This document shows positions 25,127-33,227 of a stretch of DNA of 64,000 bases, one piece after another (positions within the stretch are counted from its first letter, which is position 1; each line of letters opens with the position of its first letter). The stretch comes from Armatimonadota bacterium. Its GTDB lineage: Bacteria > Armatimonadota > Fimbriimonadia > Fimbriimonadales > Fimbriimonadaceae. The DNA lies in assembly GCA_023392285.1 (NCBI GenBank), contig JAEVZK010000106.1:1-64000 (forward strand). Direction: 5' to 3'. Position numbers and translations under genes: made by a program. The notes under the pieces were generated by a model. It had not been told where the DNA came from. It made no database searches and saw nothing but the letters and a program-made list of their open reading frames with translations.

Positions 25127-25759
25127 TTACTCTGCTCCCTTTTCTTCCGAGGCATCGGCCTCCGTCGTGGCAGACCCGTCTGCCGGTGTAGCGCTGCCTG
25201 CTTCCTCAGGCGCTTCCGTCGCATTGACCGGAGTGGCTTCTTCCGGAGTCGCAGCGGCTACTGCTTCGGCATCGGTGTCTGTGGTTTCATCGACCGGCTG
25301 AGCGGCTGCCGCCACATTCTCTTCCTTCTTCGGAGCCGACGCCTTTGCCCCGCCTCGCTTTTTACCGCCACCGAAGCTCGGCCTAGGCTTTGCCTTAGTG
25401 CCGTGAGGCTTCACTGCCTGCTCCGCTTCGCCATCTTCGACGACCACCGTAATGTGGCTCGTCTTTTTCAGGATGCGATTTCCTCGGCCCTGTGCCCGAG
25501 CTCGCATGCGCTTCAGCTTCGGACCTTCGTCGACCGTAATCGCCGCGATCTTCAGCGTTTCTACCGCTAAATCGTTGTTCTGCTGCGCGTTCGCCATTGC
25601 GCTGATGAGCGTCTTGCGAAGCGCCCGAGCGCTCTTGCTGGTGTGGTAGCGCAGCAGCGCCGCCACGTGCTCGCAGTTCTTGCCCCGCACTTCATCCGCG
25701 ATGATGCGCACCTTTCGAGGCTGCACTCGCACATATTTGGTGATTGCTTTAACTTCCAT
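25127..25759 (-). CDS. rplV: 50S ribosomal protein L22 with long Ala/Glu-rich tail
   Basis: The first 110 residues are standard L22 (MEVKAITKYVRVQPRKVRI, MANAQQNNDLAVETL, MRARAQGRGNRILKKTSHITVVV), which lines the exit tunnel. A tail of about 100 residues follows: first basic (GTKAKPRPSFGGGKKRGG), then low-complexity Ala, Thr, Glu and Pro to the end (ADASEEKGAE). The tail nearly doubles the normal length and is probably disordered on the ribosome surface. Confidence 0.95.
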   Translation of the reverse strand: MEVKAITKYVRVQPRKVRIIADEVRGKNCEHVAALLRYHTSKSARALRKTLISAMANAQQNNDLAVETLKIAAITVDEGPKLKRMRARAQGRGNRILKKTSHITVVVEDGEAEQAVKPHGTKAKPRPSFGGGKKRGGAKASAPKKEENVAAAAQPVDETTDTDAEAVAAATPEEATPVNATEAPEEAGSATPADGSATTEADASEEKGAE

Positions 25760-25792
25760 GAGATTGCTTGTATTCGAATATCGTCTGCGCGA

Positions 25793-26080
25793 TTATCGGA
25801 TTCGCGTCCCCCTGTCCGCAAGCTGACCGCCATGACCCTTATAAGTGCGCGTCGGAGCGAATTCTCCGAGCTTGTGGCCAATCATGTTCTCCGTCACAAA
25901 TACGGGGATATGCTTTCGCCCGTCGTGAACTGCAAACGTGTGCCCGATCATGTCTGGCACGATGGTGGAGCGCCGGCTCCACGTCTTTACTAATTTCTTC
26001 TCGTTCTTCTCATTCATCGCGTTGACCTTCTTCATCAGGTGGTCATCCACGAAGAATCCTTTCTTCAAACTTCTTGCCAT
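25793..26080 (-). CDS. rpsS: 30S ribosomal protein S19
   Basis: [61 protein letters not shown] identify S19, 95 residues, normal length. ATG 26080 is preceded by GGGAG. The open frame extends upstream to 26245, but S19 begins here. In most bacteria rpsS follows rplB directly; here about 650 bases with an opposite-strand gene separate them. Confidence 0.96.
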   Translation of the reverse strand: MARSLKKGFFVDDHLMKKVNAMNEKNEKKLVKTWSRRSTIVPDMIGHTFAVHDGRKHIPVFVTENMIGHKLGEFAPTRTYKGHGGQLADRGTRIR

Positions 26081-26175
26081 TTTTCTCCCGTGTTTACCGT
26101 CACTCTCTTTAGAAGAGGGTGGGCAGTGCACTGCGGCGACACGACAGGCAAACGCCAGTCGCGCCGAACCAGAAG

Positions 26176-26205
26176 ATGATACCCAAGCCCATCGCGGCAG
26201 CGCAA
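26176..26205 (-). promoter_or_regulatory. Predicted promoter for the rpsS-rplE half of the cluster
   Basis: On the minus strand TTGCGC (26200-26205) and TATCAT (26176-26181) are 18 bases apart, about 95 bases before the rpsS start. A separate promoter is expected because terminator hairpins follow rplB. Confidence 0.45.
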
Positions 26206-26255
26206 GGTCCTCGAACCTCTCGACCATGCCCTTAAACAAGCACACGCGCTTGTAT

Positions 26256-26261
26256 TAAGAT
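26256..26261 (+). promoter_or_regulatory. -10 box (TAAGAT), leaderless
   Basis: TAAGAT followed by 6 bases and the GTG at 26268. TAAACA at 26233-26238 could act as a weak -35. Confidence 0.55.
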
Positions 26262-26267
26262 AAAGGC

Positions 26268-26624
26268 GTGAACGCGCTAAAGATGCGTCAAGTATTCGGA
26301 CCGGAGGACAGCGCGGAGCTCCTACGTGAGCTCTCAAACATCACCAACTTACAGCCCGGGCAGGTTGTCTCCCGCCTCACTTTACTGCTGAAACGTTTCC
26401 CGCTTTCGCACAATCTCAGATACGCGCTTTTCCTCGCGTTGCTCGAATCCGGCGAAAGCGCCGAAGCTTGGAAGCTGATGGCTGCAACCGTCGCGCTGTA
26501 CCCGGACAGCAATGTGCTGTTACGCGCCCTCCTCAAGCACTCAGAAGATGGCTTAGATCCCGAGTCAACAACGCTTCTTCAAGACAGAGCCGCAAAAACG
26601 GAAGCTCACCTCGGGCTGCACTAG
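26268..26624 (+). CDS. Small helical (TPR-like) protein inside the S10 cluster
   Basis: 118 residues, GTG start. The sequence is almost all helical: LLRELSNITNLQPGQVVSRL, LLLKRFPLSHNLRYALFLAL, ESGESAEAWKLMAATVALYP, DSNVLLRALLKHSEDGLDP. Helix pairs of about 34 residues suggest tetratricopeptide-like repeats and protein binding. It is transcribed against the ribosomal genes between rplB and rpsS and has its own -10 box. Function unknown. Confidence 0.65.
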   Translation: MNALKMRQVFGPEDSAELLRELSNITNLQPGQVVSRLTLLLKRFPLSHNLRYALFLALLESGESAEAWKLMAATVALYPDSNVLLRALLKHSEDGLDPESTTLLQDRAAKTEAHLGLH

Positions 26625-26661
26625 AGCATTTGCCCGCGCCAAAAGACGGACGCCAAACGAA

Positions 26662-26732
26662 AAGAGGGTTGGACATTCGTCCAACCCACAAAGGCCGAGA
26701 CGGCCTTAACACCCATCGGCGGGACGCCGATG
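26662..26732 (-). terminator. Three tandem hairpins between convergent rplB and the TPR-like gene
   Basis: Reading the minus strand after rplB: CATCGGC/GCCGATG (26714-26732), AAGGCC/GGCCTT (26691-26707), then GGGTTGGAC/GTCCAACCC (26666-26687) followed by TCTTTTCG. The last is a good intrinsic terminator for rplC-D-W-B and may also stop the plus-strand gene. Confidence 0.8.
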
Positions 26733-27566
26733 TTACTTCGAACCGCGGCGGCGAACGATGTACTTGTTCGTTCGCTTGTTGTGACGAGTCTTCTGACCAA
26801 GAGCCTTGTTGCCCCAGCGGTCGACCGGACCCTTCTTGCGTCCGACCGGAGACTTCGCCTCACCACCACCATGTGGGTGGTCGCGCGGAGACTTAACGAC
26901 GCCACGAACGTGCGGCTTGCGACCGAGTCCGCGGTTCTTACCCGCCTTACCGATCGACTCGTTCTCGTGCTCAGCGTTGCCGACCTCACCGACCGTTGCG
27001 CGGCAGGTGTTGTGCACCATGCGCATTTCGCCGGAAGGCAGTCGAAGGGTGACGTAGTTGCCTTCCTTCGCCATAACCTGAGCCGAAGCGCCCGCCGAGC
27101 GAACCATCTGGCCGCCCTTGTTCGGCTGCAGTTCGATGTTGTGCACCAGCGTACCAAGCGGGATGTTCTTCAGCGGCAAGCAGTTGCCCGGCAGAATGTC
27201 CGCCTCAGGACCGCTCTCCACGCGAGTTCCAACCTCAAGCCCCTTAGGAGCGAGGATGTAGCTCTTCTCGCCATCCATGTAGTGGAGCAGCGCGATGCGG
27301 CACGTGCGATTTGGATCGTATTCGATCGCTGCGACCTTCGCTTGAATACCGTCCTTTTTTCGCTTGAAGTCGATGATTCGGTAGCGCTGCTTGTTACCGC
27401 CACCCCGGTTGAACGAGGTAATTCGGCCATAGCTGTTGCGACCGCCGCTCTTCGGCTTCGGAGCGGTAAGTGACTTCTCCGGCTTGCCCTTCGTAACTTC
27501 CGAATAAGTCGGAGTGATCTGGAATCTTCTTCCTGGTGAAGTTGGTTTCTTTCTTACTGTAGGCAT
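26733..27566 (-). CDS. rplB: 50S ribosomal protein L2
   Basis: 277-residue L2, normal length, essential for peptidyl-transferase assembly. It contains [37 protein letters not shown] (in two parts), [20 protein letters not shown], and the conserved C-terminal [18 protein letters not shown]. Hairpins just after the stop suggest that it ends a transcript. Confidence 0.97.
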   Translation of the reverse strand: MPTVRKKPTSPGRRFQITPTYSEVTKGKPEKSLTAPKPKSGGRNSYGRITSFNRGGGNKQRYRIIDFKRKKDGIQAKVAAIEYDPNRTCRIALLHYMDGEKSYILAPKGLEVGTRVESGPEADILPGNCLPLKNIPLGTLVHNIELQPNKGGQMVRSAGASAQVMAKEGNYVTLRLPSGEMRMVHNTCRATVGEVGNAEHENESIGKAGKNRGLGRKPHVRGVVKSPRDHPHGGGEAKSPVGRKKGPVDRWGNKALGQKTRHNKRTNKYIVRRRGSK

Positions 27567-27567
27567 C

Positions 27568-27912
27568 TTAGACTCCGTAATCCTCCAAGACTTGGCCGGC
27601 AGCTAGCGTAACGATTGCCTTCTTGCGGTCGGGCTCGTAGCCCGTGCTCTTCTGGCTTCGTCGGCGTTTCTTACCGAGAACCTTGATCGTGCGGACGTGA
27701 GATACGTTGATCACCTCGTCCTTCTTCTTGCCCGAGTTGTAAATCGCCTCGAGCGCCGCCTTGATCTCGAGCTTATTGGAGTCCGTCGCCACCTCGAAGG
27801 TGTACTTCCGAACGATTTTGTTCTCGTCCTGAATGCGTTGGTCGCCATAGCTCTGACCCACCGACTTCTCGGTGATGTAAGGCCTCAAAATGATGTTATG
27901 TGGATCTTTCAT
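27568..27912 (-). CDS. rplW: 50S ribosomal protein L23
   Basis: 114 residues: [59 protein letters not shown], ending [12 protein letters not shown]23 sits at the polypeptide exit and docks trigger factor and SRP. It is slightly longer than the usual 95-100 because of an insert near residues 22-32 ([11 protein letters not shown]). It starts 69 bases after rplD and ends 1 base before rplB. Confidence 0.96.
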   Translation of the reverse strand: MKDPHNIILRPYITEKSVGQSYGDQRIQDENKIVRKYTFEVATDSNKLEIKAALEAIYNSGKKKDEVINVSHVRTIKVLGKKRRRSQKSTGYEPDRKKAIVTLAAGQVLEDYGV

Positions 27913-27981
27913 GTCAATCCTTAGGAAAATCTAGCTTGAGCAGAGTTGGTTTGGACTAATTCCAAACCCTTGGCTCGAACT

Positions 27982-28644
27982 CTATTTGGCCCAAACCTCC
28001 TCAATCTTCGCCAACGCATCTTGAGCAATGACGATCTTGTGGGAGACGAGCACGTCTCGTGCCGAGAATGCCTGCGCCTTCTCGTCAGCGCCCGAAGCGG
28101 GAGCTGTTCGAACCGTTACGTTCGGCAAGTTGCGGAAGCACTTGTAAGTGACTTCGTCGTAAGCCGGAAGCACGACCAGCACTCGTCGCTGATCCTTCAA
28201 ACCAAGCGCAGCCAGGAAAGCTGCCGCCGTCTTCGTCTTTGCTTCTGCAAATACCAAACTATCTGCGACCACCACATTGCCAGCCTCTGCTTGAGCGGAG
28301 AAAGCGGTGAGGATGGCCAAGCGGCGCTCCTTCTTGTTCACCTTCTTCTCATAGCTGCGAGGTGTTAGCGCGAGCGCCATTCCACCATGAGCATAATGAG
28401 GAGCGCGAATCGTACCCTGTCGAGCGTTACCGGTCTTCTTCTGCTTGTATGGCTTGCGTCCACCGCCGCGAACTTCGCTGCGAGTCTTCGTCTTAGCTGT
28501 GCCTTGTCGCTTATTGGCTTCCTCGGCAACCACCGTCCGGTGGATCGCGGTGGAAGACACTGCGGCATCGTCGAATACCTGGCCAAGGCTGACCTTGCCG
28601 ACCGACTTGCCGTCCTTTCCTCTAACTTCTAATTCTGTTGCCAT
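27982..28644 (-). CDS. rplD: 50S ribosomal protein L4
   Basis: 220 residues, normal length. It has the conserved loop RQGTAKTKTRSEVRGGGRKPYKQKKTGNARQGTIRAP (shown here in parts only: RGGGRKPYKQKKTGNARQG) that reaches into the exit tunnel. In E. coli L4 represses its own S10 operon. The gene begins 6 bases after rplC. Confidence 0.96.
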   Translation of the reverse strand: MATELEVRGKDGKSVGKVSLGQVFDDAAVSSTAIHRTVVAEEANKRQGTAKTKTRSEVRGGGRKPYKQKKTGNARQGTIRAPHYAHGGMALALTPRSYEKKVNKKERRLAILTAFSAQAEAGNVVVADSLVFAEAKTKTAAAFLAALGLKDQRRVLVVLPAYDEVTYKCFRNLPNVTVRTAPASGADEKAQAFSARDVLVSHKIVIAQDALAKIEEVWAK

Positions 28645-28650
28645 CGTGGA

Positions 28651-29322
28651 TTACCTCGCCGCCTTGTTGATGGTGACCAACGCGCCGTTCGGACCGGGCA
28701 CGCTGCCGTCGACGAGAATGAGATTGCGCTCGGCATCGACTCGAACAACCTTAAGGCCCTTCTGAGTCACCGTGTCGGTACCCATACGGCCCGGACGTCG
28801 CGAGCCTTTGAAAACTCTCTGCGGACCCGTAGCGCCGTTCGAGAGCGGACGTCGGTGAGTCATGTAGCCGTGCGTCATGTGCTGACCCTTGAAGTGGTAT
28901 CGCTTGACGCCACCCTGGAAACCTTTACCCTTGCTGGTACTGGTGACCGTGATCTTGTCGCCATCGGCGAACACGTCACCGGCAACAATCTCCTGACCGA
29001 GCGTGAGTCCGTCGACGGAGTCGACTCGGAACTCGCGAAGAGTCCGCAGGTGCTTGTTCACGCCTGCCTTCTTCAGGTGGCCAAACTTCGGAAACGTAAG
29101 ATTTCGCTCCTTCGCCTCGCCAAAGCCAACCTGAACGGCCGTGTAACCGTCGTTTCGCTTCTCGGATTTGCCATCCTTCAGCGCCACTTCTCGGTCCTCG
29201 GTCGTCTTAATCTGTGTAACGTATACCGGTCCAGCCTGAATGACTGTTACCGGCACCATCTTCCCCTCATCGGTGAAGATGTGAGTCATGCCAACTTTCG
29301 TGCCCAGGATTCCCTGCAGCAT
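28651..29322 (-). CDS. rplC: 50S ribosomal protein L3
   Basis: First gene of the ribosomal block, 223 residues. MLQGILGTKVGMTHIFTDEG, VIQAGPVYVTQIKT, KGKGFQGGVKRYHFKGQHMT (family signature) and RPGRMGTDTVTQKGLKVVRV identify it. ATG 29322 is preceded by GGAAGG. rpsJ (S10), which usually precedes rplC, is not here; the upstream region is a promoter and a leader of about 120 bases. Confidence 0.97.
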   Translation of the reverse strand: MLQGILGTKVGMTHIFTDEGKMVPVTVIQAGPVYVTQIKTTEDREVALKDGKSEKRNDGYTAVQVGFGEAKERNLTFPKFGHLKKAGVNKHLRTLREFRVDSVDGLTLGQEIVAGDVFADGDKITVTSTSKGKGFQGGVKRYHFKGQHMTHGYMTHRRPLSNGATGPQRVFKGSRRPGRMGTDTVTQKGLKVVRVDAERNLILVDGSVPGPNGALVTINKAAR

Positions 29323-29442
29323 CGTTTCACCTTCCTTGTAGCTTCCCCTAGCCCGCCGGTCGTTTCGGATGTTGCCCTAAAGGGTCGGGTCATCCCGCCG
29401 GTTCGCTTTTGAAGCTGCTTTGAGCGTGACGAGTCACGCAAC
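29323..29442 (-). promoter_or_regulatory. Leader of the rplC operon with structured elements
   Basis: Between the predicted start point and rplC lie a palindrome GCGTGAC-GA-GTCACGC (29424-29439), two copies of ACCGGCGGG on the minus strand (29394-29402 and 29352-29360), and between them CCCTTTAGGG (29375-29384). The layout resembles an autogenous ribosomal-protein leader, but it is not one I recognise. The remaining bases from about 29480 to 29753 show no gene. Confidence 0.45.
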
Positions 29443-29448
29443 TGGAAG

Positions 29449-29478
29449 ACTATACCCGATCTTGCTGGTAGGTCTCAA
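29449..29478 (-). promoter_or_regulatory. Promoter of the rplC-rplD-rplW-rplB operon
   Basis: On the minus strand TTGAGA (29473-29478) and TATAGT (29449-29454) are 18 bases apart, one of the better sigma-70-type promoters in the window. The transcript would start near 29442. Confidence 0.7.
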
Positions 29479-29753
29479 TCAGCAACCCTGCCCAAAACTA
29501 CCTGCTAGCAGTAGAACCAAAAGTGGAAGCCTAAAACGGTGGGAAAGGACCAATCATTCAATCTCCACCTAGAGCGCCTAATTCCAGCCGTGCTGCACAC
29601 GATGTTCGTCGACTTGTGGTTCGTTTGGCCAATCCTTATTCTGATGGGGCTGCTGAAAGCTTTCGTCAGAGGTTTCCGTCGATGAGCGAAGCCGCACTAG
29701 GGATAAACGAGTCCCTAGGACCAGTTGCGGCTGCAACTAAACTTCTCCTCAAG

Positions 29754-30701
29754 ATGGAAAACAAGATTATTGCCGTCGTTGGTGCTACAGGCGCGCAGGG
29801 CGGAGGCCTAGTCAATGCCATTCTCGAGCACCCGGAGAGCGGATTTAAGGTGAGAGCTCTCACCCGCGACCCCAACTCGGAGAAAGCTCGAGCCCTTGCG
29901 AAGTTGGGCGCCGAGGTCGTTCAGGCCGATATCGACGACGCCGAAAGCCTTGCCCGTGCCTTCGAAGGCGCATACGGAGCCTTCTGCGTCACCTTCTTCT
30001 GGGATCACTTCTCTCCCGAGAAGGAGATGGTACAGGCGCAAGCCATGGCAAAGGCCGCCAAAGCCGCTAACCTGCAACACGTGATTTGGTCGACCTTGGA
30101 GGACACTCGTGAATACGTGCCTCTCGAAAGCGAACAGATGCCAACGCTCCAAGACAAGTACAAGGTGCCTCACCTCGATGCAAAGGGAGCCTCGAACCAT
30201 TTCTTCACCGACGAGGGTGTACCTACCACGTTTCTGCTGACTTCCTTCTTCTGGGACAACTTCATTCACTTCGGCATGGGTCCCCAGCCAAATCCCGACG
30301 GCACCTTCGCTATCACCTTGCCGATGGGCGACAAGAAGCTGCCCGGTATCGGCGCTGAAGATATTGGTCGATGTGCATTTGGCATTTTCCAGCGTCCCGA
30401 ACTAATTGGCAGGACGGTTGGTATCGCAGGCGAGCACCTAAGCGGCAGAGAAATGGCCGAAGAGCTTGGCCGCGCGCTTGGCAAGAAAGTTGTCTACAAC
30501 GAAGTAGCGCCCGACGTGTACCGTAGCTTCGGTTTTCCCGGCGCTGACGATTTGGGCAACATGTTCCAGTTCAAGCGAGACTTCAACGAAGCATTCCGCA
30601 AGCCCCGGGACATCGCCTTTTCCCGAGAACTAAACCCGGAGCTGAAAGATTTCGCCACTTGGCTGAACGCGCACGGGGAAGAGATTCCAATAGCGAGCTA
30701 A
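29754..30701 (+). CDS. NmrA-family NAD(P)-binding protein
   Basis: 315 residues from MENKIIAVVGATGAQGGGLV, which has the Rossmann motif GATGAQGG of atypical short-chain dehydrogenases. The middle (VIWSTLEDTREYVPLESEQM, VPTTFLLTSFFWDNFI) and end (GAEDIGRCAFGIFQRPELIG) match NmrA/HSCARG-type proteins that sense NADPH or reduce small molecules. The open frame starts at 29616, but the homology and the Rossmann strand begin at 29754. It is a single gene followed by a strong hairpin. Confidence 0.88.
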   Translation: MENKIIAVVGATGAQGGGLVNAILEHPESGFKVRALTRDPNSEKARALAKLGAEVVQADIDDAESLARAFEGAYGAFCVTFFWDHFSPEKEMVQAQAMAKAAKAANLQHVIWSTLEDTREYVPLESEQMPTLQDKYKVPHLDAKGASNHFFTDEGVPTTFLLTSFFWDNFIHFGMGPQPNPDGTFAITLPMGDKKLPGIGAEDIGRCAFGIFQRPELIGRTVGIAGEHLSGREMAEELGRALGKKVVYNEVAPDVYRSFGFPGADDLGNMFQFKRDFNEAFRKPRDIAFSRELNPELKDFATWLNAHGEEIPIAS

Positions 30702-30723
30702 AACTCGCACCAACCGAGTGAAC

Positions 30724-30750
30724 TCCGCGCTCCCTTCACGGGAGCGCGGA
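30724..30750. terminator. Terminator hairpin between convergent genes
   Basis: TCCGCGCTCCC (30724-30734) pairs perfectly with GGGAGCGCGGA (30740-30750), loop TTCAC. It lies between the NmrA-family gene and mdh, which face each other. There is no long T-run on either side, so termination may be partial. Confidence 0.75.
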
Positions 30751-30764
30751 TTCACCGGGCTGAC

Positions 30765-31688
30765 CTAGCTGATGCTGGCTAGGATTGACTTGAGGCTCTC
30801 GGCGGATTTTTCGAGGCCAGCCTTTTCCTCCGCACTGACGGCAGGGGTGAGAACCTTCTTCGCTCCCCTCTTACCAACCACGGTGGGCATGGAAAGCGAG
30901 ATATCGGAAATGCCGAGCACACCGGTTTGCTTGGTGCTGACGGGAAGAATGGCATCCGTATCGAGGGCGATGTTCTCTACCACTTCCTTGATCGACACGC
31001 CAACCGCTCGACCAGCCCCGCCCTTGAGCCGAATAACCTCGGCACCGGACTTGCGAGTGAACTCGAACACCCCTTGAATCTCGGCATCATAGTTCGGAAT
31101 CGAGCTCATGGGAACGCCACCGATGGTGGCCGATGAAAGAATAGGCACCATTGAATCGCCATGCTCGCCGAGGATCAGCGCCTTCACGTCAGTCGCGTTG
31201 ACCTTGAAGTGGTCGGCGAGGAGCGATCGGAAACGGCAGGTGTCGAGCACGGTGCCGAGGCCAAGAACTTGCGATTCTGGCACGATACCGGCCGTAGCGG
31301 CGAGATGAGTAAGGATATCGACTGGGTTGGAGACGACGACAATCGTTGCGCCTTCATTGAGCTTGCAGCCCTTGATCGAATCCAAAATGCCTTTAAAGAG
31401 ACCGACATTTCGATTCACGAGCTCGAGGCGTGTCTCATCAGGCTTGCGGCGAAGGCCGGCGGTGATGACGACGCAGTCACTGCCGTCGACGACGCTGTAG
31501 TCGCTGGCACTGGTAAAGGTCTGGTTTGAAGTTAGCGCGGCTCCATGACGTAGATCGAGCGCCTCTCCGGCGGCCATATCTCCATTCATATCCACGAGCG
31601 CGATTTCTCGGACAACGCCGCCTAATTGTAGGGCATAAGCGGCGTCCGAACCAACTCGACCGCCTCCACCAATGATACTAACTTTCAT
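30765..31688 (-). CDS. mdh: Malate dehydrogenase, LDH-like type
   Basis: 307 residues from MKVSIIGGGGRVGSDAAYAL (NAD-binding). The catalytic His is in GEHGDSMVP, and Asp and Arg in LDTCRFRSL. The residue that sets substrate choice, Gln in lactate dehydrogenases (AG..QKPGETR), is Arg here (ITAGLRRKPDETR), which points to malate/oxaloacetate. ATG 31688 has AAGGAG upstream; the open frame to 31826 is not supported. A lactate-type annotation would be the alternative. Confidence 0.9.
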   Translation of the reverse strand: MKVSIIGGGGRVGSDAAYALQLGGVVREIALVDMNGDMAAGEALDLRHGAALTSNQTFTSASDYSVVDGSDCVVITAGLRRKPDETRLELVNRNVGLFKGILDSIKGCKLNEGATIVVVSNPVDILTHLAATAGIVPESQVLGLGTVLDTCRFRSLLADHFKVNATDVKALILGEHGDSMVPILSSATIGGVPMSSIPNYDAEIQGVFEFTRKSGAEVIRLKGGAGRAVGVSIKEVVENIALDTDAILPVSTKQTGVLGISDISLSMPTVVGKRGAKKVLTPAVSAEEKAGLEKSAESLKSILASIS

Positions 31689-31758
31689 ATTTTCTCCTTT
31701 TGTGTGCGATGGGAATGGCTTGATTATGGCAGCTTCCCGTGCCGGCTCCGAAGGACCG

Positions 31759-31764
31759 TAGAAT
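31759..31764 (+). promoter_or_regulatory. -10 box (TAGAAT), leaderless
   Basis: TAGAAT is followed by 6 bases (GGAGGA) and GTG 31771. The GGAGGA directly abuts the GTG, so it is too close for a ribosome site. Confidence 0.55.
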
Positions 31765-31770
31765 GGAGGA

Positions 31771-32256
31771 GTGACTAATTCGGAGCTAGCCCAGCATCTT
31801 CGCGACCTGCAGATCTTCCTGACCATCGCGGGCTACGACGAGGTTCACGCGCGCCGCTATGGGCACATTGCGCACGAAATCGAACGCATGGGGGAGCCGG
31901 TAGTTCAGCTTCGGCGGGAGGCACGGCTGAAGGAAATTCCAGGCGTTGGCCCCTCGATTGCGGGCTACTTGAAGGAGATTATCGACAACGGCAAATGCTC
32001 GAAGCAGGAGGATTGGGAGAAGGTTGTGCCGCTGTCGGTCATCGAACTGCTGCAGATCCCTGGCTTGGGTACCGGCACGGCACGATGGTTGGTGCACGAC
32101 TACGGGATCGTTTCTCTCGAGGCGCTCAAACAGGCGATCGACTCGAAGTATCTTGAGGGCGCGGCCGGGGTGAGCCCGATCACGATGCGCACTTGGCGCA
32201 TCGCTATCGACAAGCTTCAAAGCGGCGCATCTGATCGGGTCGTCGGGAATTCGTAG
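31771..32256 (+). CDS. PolX-like helix-hairpin-helix protein, polymerase domain absent
   Basis: 161 residues matching only the N-terminal third of bacterial family X DNA polymerases: the 8-kDa-like segment (LAQHLRDLQIFLTIAGYDEV, RRYGHIAHEIE) and two helix-hairpin-helix motifs, IPGVGPSIAGYLKEII (about residues 51-66) and IPGLGTGTARWLV (about 94-106). The nucleotidyl-transferase palm and the PHP nuclease domain are absent; the frame ends normally and overlaps nadR on the other strand by 40 bases. It could be a DNA-binding accessory protein. Confidence 0.75.
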   Translation: MTNSELAQHLRDLQIFLTIAGYDEVHARRYGHIAHEIERMGEPVVQLRREARLKEIPGVGPSIAGYLKEIIDNGKCSKQEDWEKVVPLSVIELLQIPGLGTGTARWLVHDYGIVSLEALKQAIDSKYLEGAAGVSPITMRTWRIAIDKLQSGASDRVVGNS

Positions 32257-33227
32257 CAGGCGAGAATTCCGTCGATTGCGGCGATAGCTGATTGCAGGCG
32301 AGTTTGCGGCGAGCCTGAGACTTCGATGTGCGGGAGCCCGAAAGATTTGAGCCTTTCTTGAAAGACTTCATGCATCCAATGGCGGATGTGTTCACCATCG
32401 CGGAAGCCATCTTGCTCGAACGGAATCTCGTCTCCGGTTAGGATGTGCAACGCATATCGGCGCGCGCTGGCGAACCTTTCAAGCTCTTCGCTGCGGCACT
32501 GCAAGTACCTCTCGTGCCAAATCGAAGTTGCGAATGGATCGGTATCGCAGATCAGGAGCCGGTTCGCATCTCTTGCAAGTGCATCTTCCTGCCTCGCTTG
32601 CTCATGAGCAATCGCCAAGAAATCATCGGTTGACCACACGATTTCCGTGCCCTCCTGCAGCTTGTTGATCCAATACTCACGGCCATACTCGGGAACCCAG
32701 CTCGTCCGGTAGTGCTCGGCTAGAGCCATGGATAACGTGGTTGTTCCGGTTGACTCTGCTCCCACGACGCAGATTCGGGGAATGAAGGCAGATTTGGCGG
32801 CAGGCAGCAGCCATTCAAGGTTCTCCAGGAGATCGGCACGGATTTGCGTGGCGGCAATCGGAAGGTTGGCTCGCGGCTGATCCACCAGCACATGAGCACA
32901 GCCCATGTGGGCTGCGTACGCGTCGCCATAGGATTCCGAGGTGAAGACCGCATCGGGAGCCTCTCCTAGGACACGCAAGGTGTTCTCTGCCCACAGGTCG
33001 GAGCGATCCTCGGGCAGCGTGTCGTCGACGACGATCACGTTCGCGGAGGAAAACGAATCGCGAATGCAATGCGCACGAAACTCACCTGAAAGGGCTTGGC
33101 TCGGATGATCGCACACGAGGACCGTCACCGACTCACAGTGCTTCAGAGCGGCCGCGATCAAGTACCCGTGGCCCTTGTGCGGCGGATAGAACTTGCCGAT
33201 TACGAGCCCGTGGTTGAACTCAGCCAT
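32217..33227 (-). CDS. nadR: NadR-like NMN adenylyltransferase / nicotinamide riboside kinase
   Basis: 336 residues, NadR without the DNA-binding domain. The adenylyltransferase half (about 1-160) has GLVIGKFYPPHKGHGYLI and VFTSESYGDAYA. The kinase half (about 165-336) begins VVGAESTGTTTLSMALAEHY and contains VPEYGREYW and LLICDTDPFAT. The P-loop reads GAESTGTTT, with Thr where the usual Lys stands, confirmed in the bases (GGA ACA ACC). It would convert nicotinamide riboside to NMN and NAD. It overlaps pnuC by 8 bases. Confidence 0.88.
   Translation of the reverse strand: MAEFNHGLVIGKFYPPHKGHGYLIAAALKHCESVTVLVCDHPSQALSGEFRAHCIRDSFSSANVIVVDDTLPEDRSDLWAENTLRVLGEAPDAVFTSESYGDAYAAHMGCAHVLVDQPRANLPIAATQIRADLLENLEWLLPAAKSAFIPRICVVGAESTGTTTLSMALAEHYRTSWVPEYGREYWINKLQEGTEIVWSTDDFLAIAHEQARQEDALARDANRLLICDTDPFATSIWHERYLQCRSEELERFASARRYALHILTGDEIPFEQDGFRDGEHIRHWMHEVFQERLKSFGLPHIEVSGSPQTRLQSAIAAIDGILACYEFPTTRSDAPL

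Noticed and set aside
24582..25301. 239-residue plus-strand frame across rpsC and rplV
   Set aside because: Antisense to two certain ribosomal protein genes; the Ser/Ala-rich end mirrors the L22 tail.
26730..27473. 247-residue plus-strand frame opposite rplB
   Set aside because: Arg/Val/Leu-rich shadow of L2; no motif, and rplB is unambiguous.
32217..33227. nadR as a pseudogene because of the altered P-loop
   Set aside because: The frame is intact over 336 codons, the other kinase and adenylyltransferase motifs are preserved, and the gene is tightly coupled to pnuC. A single substitution is not evidence of decay.
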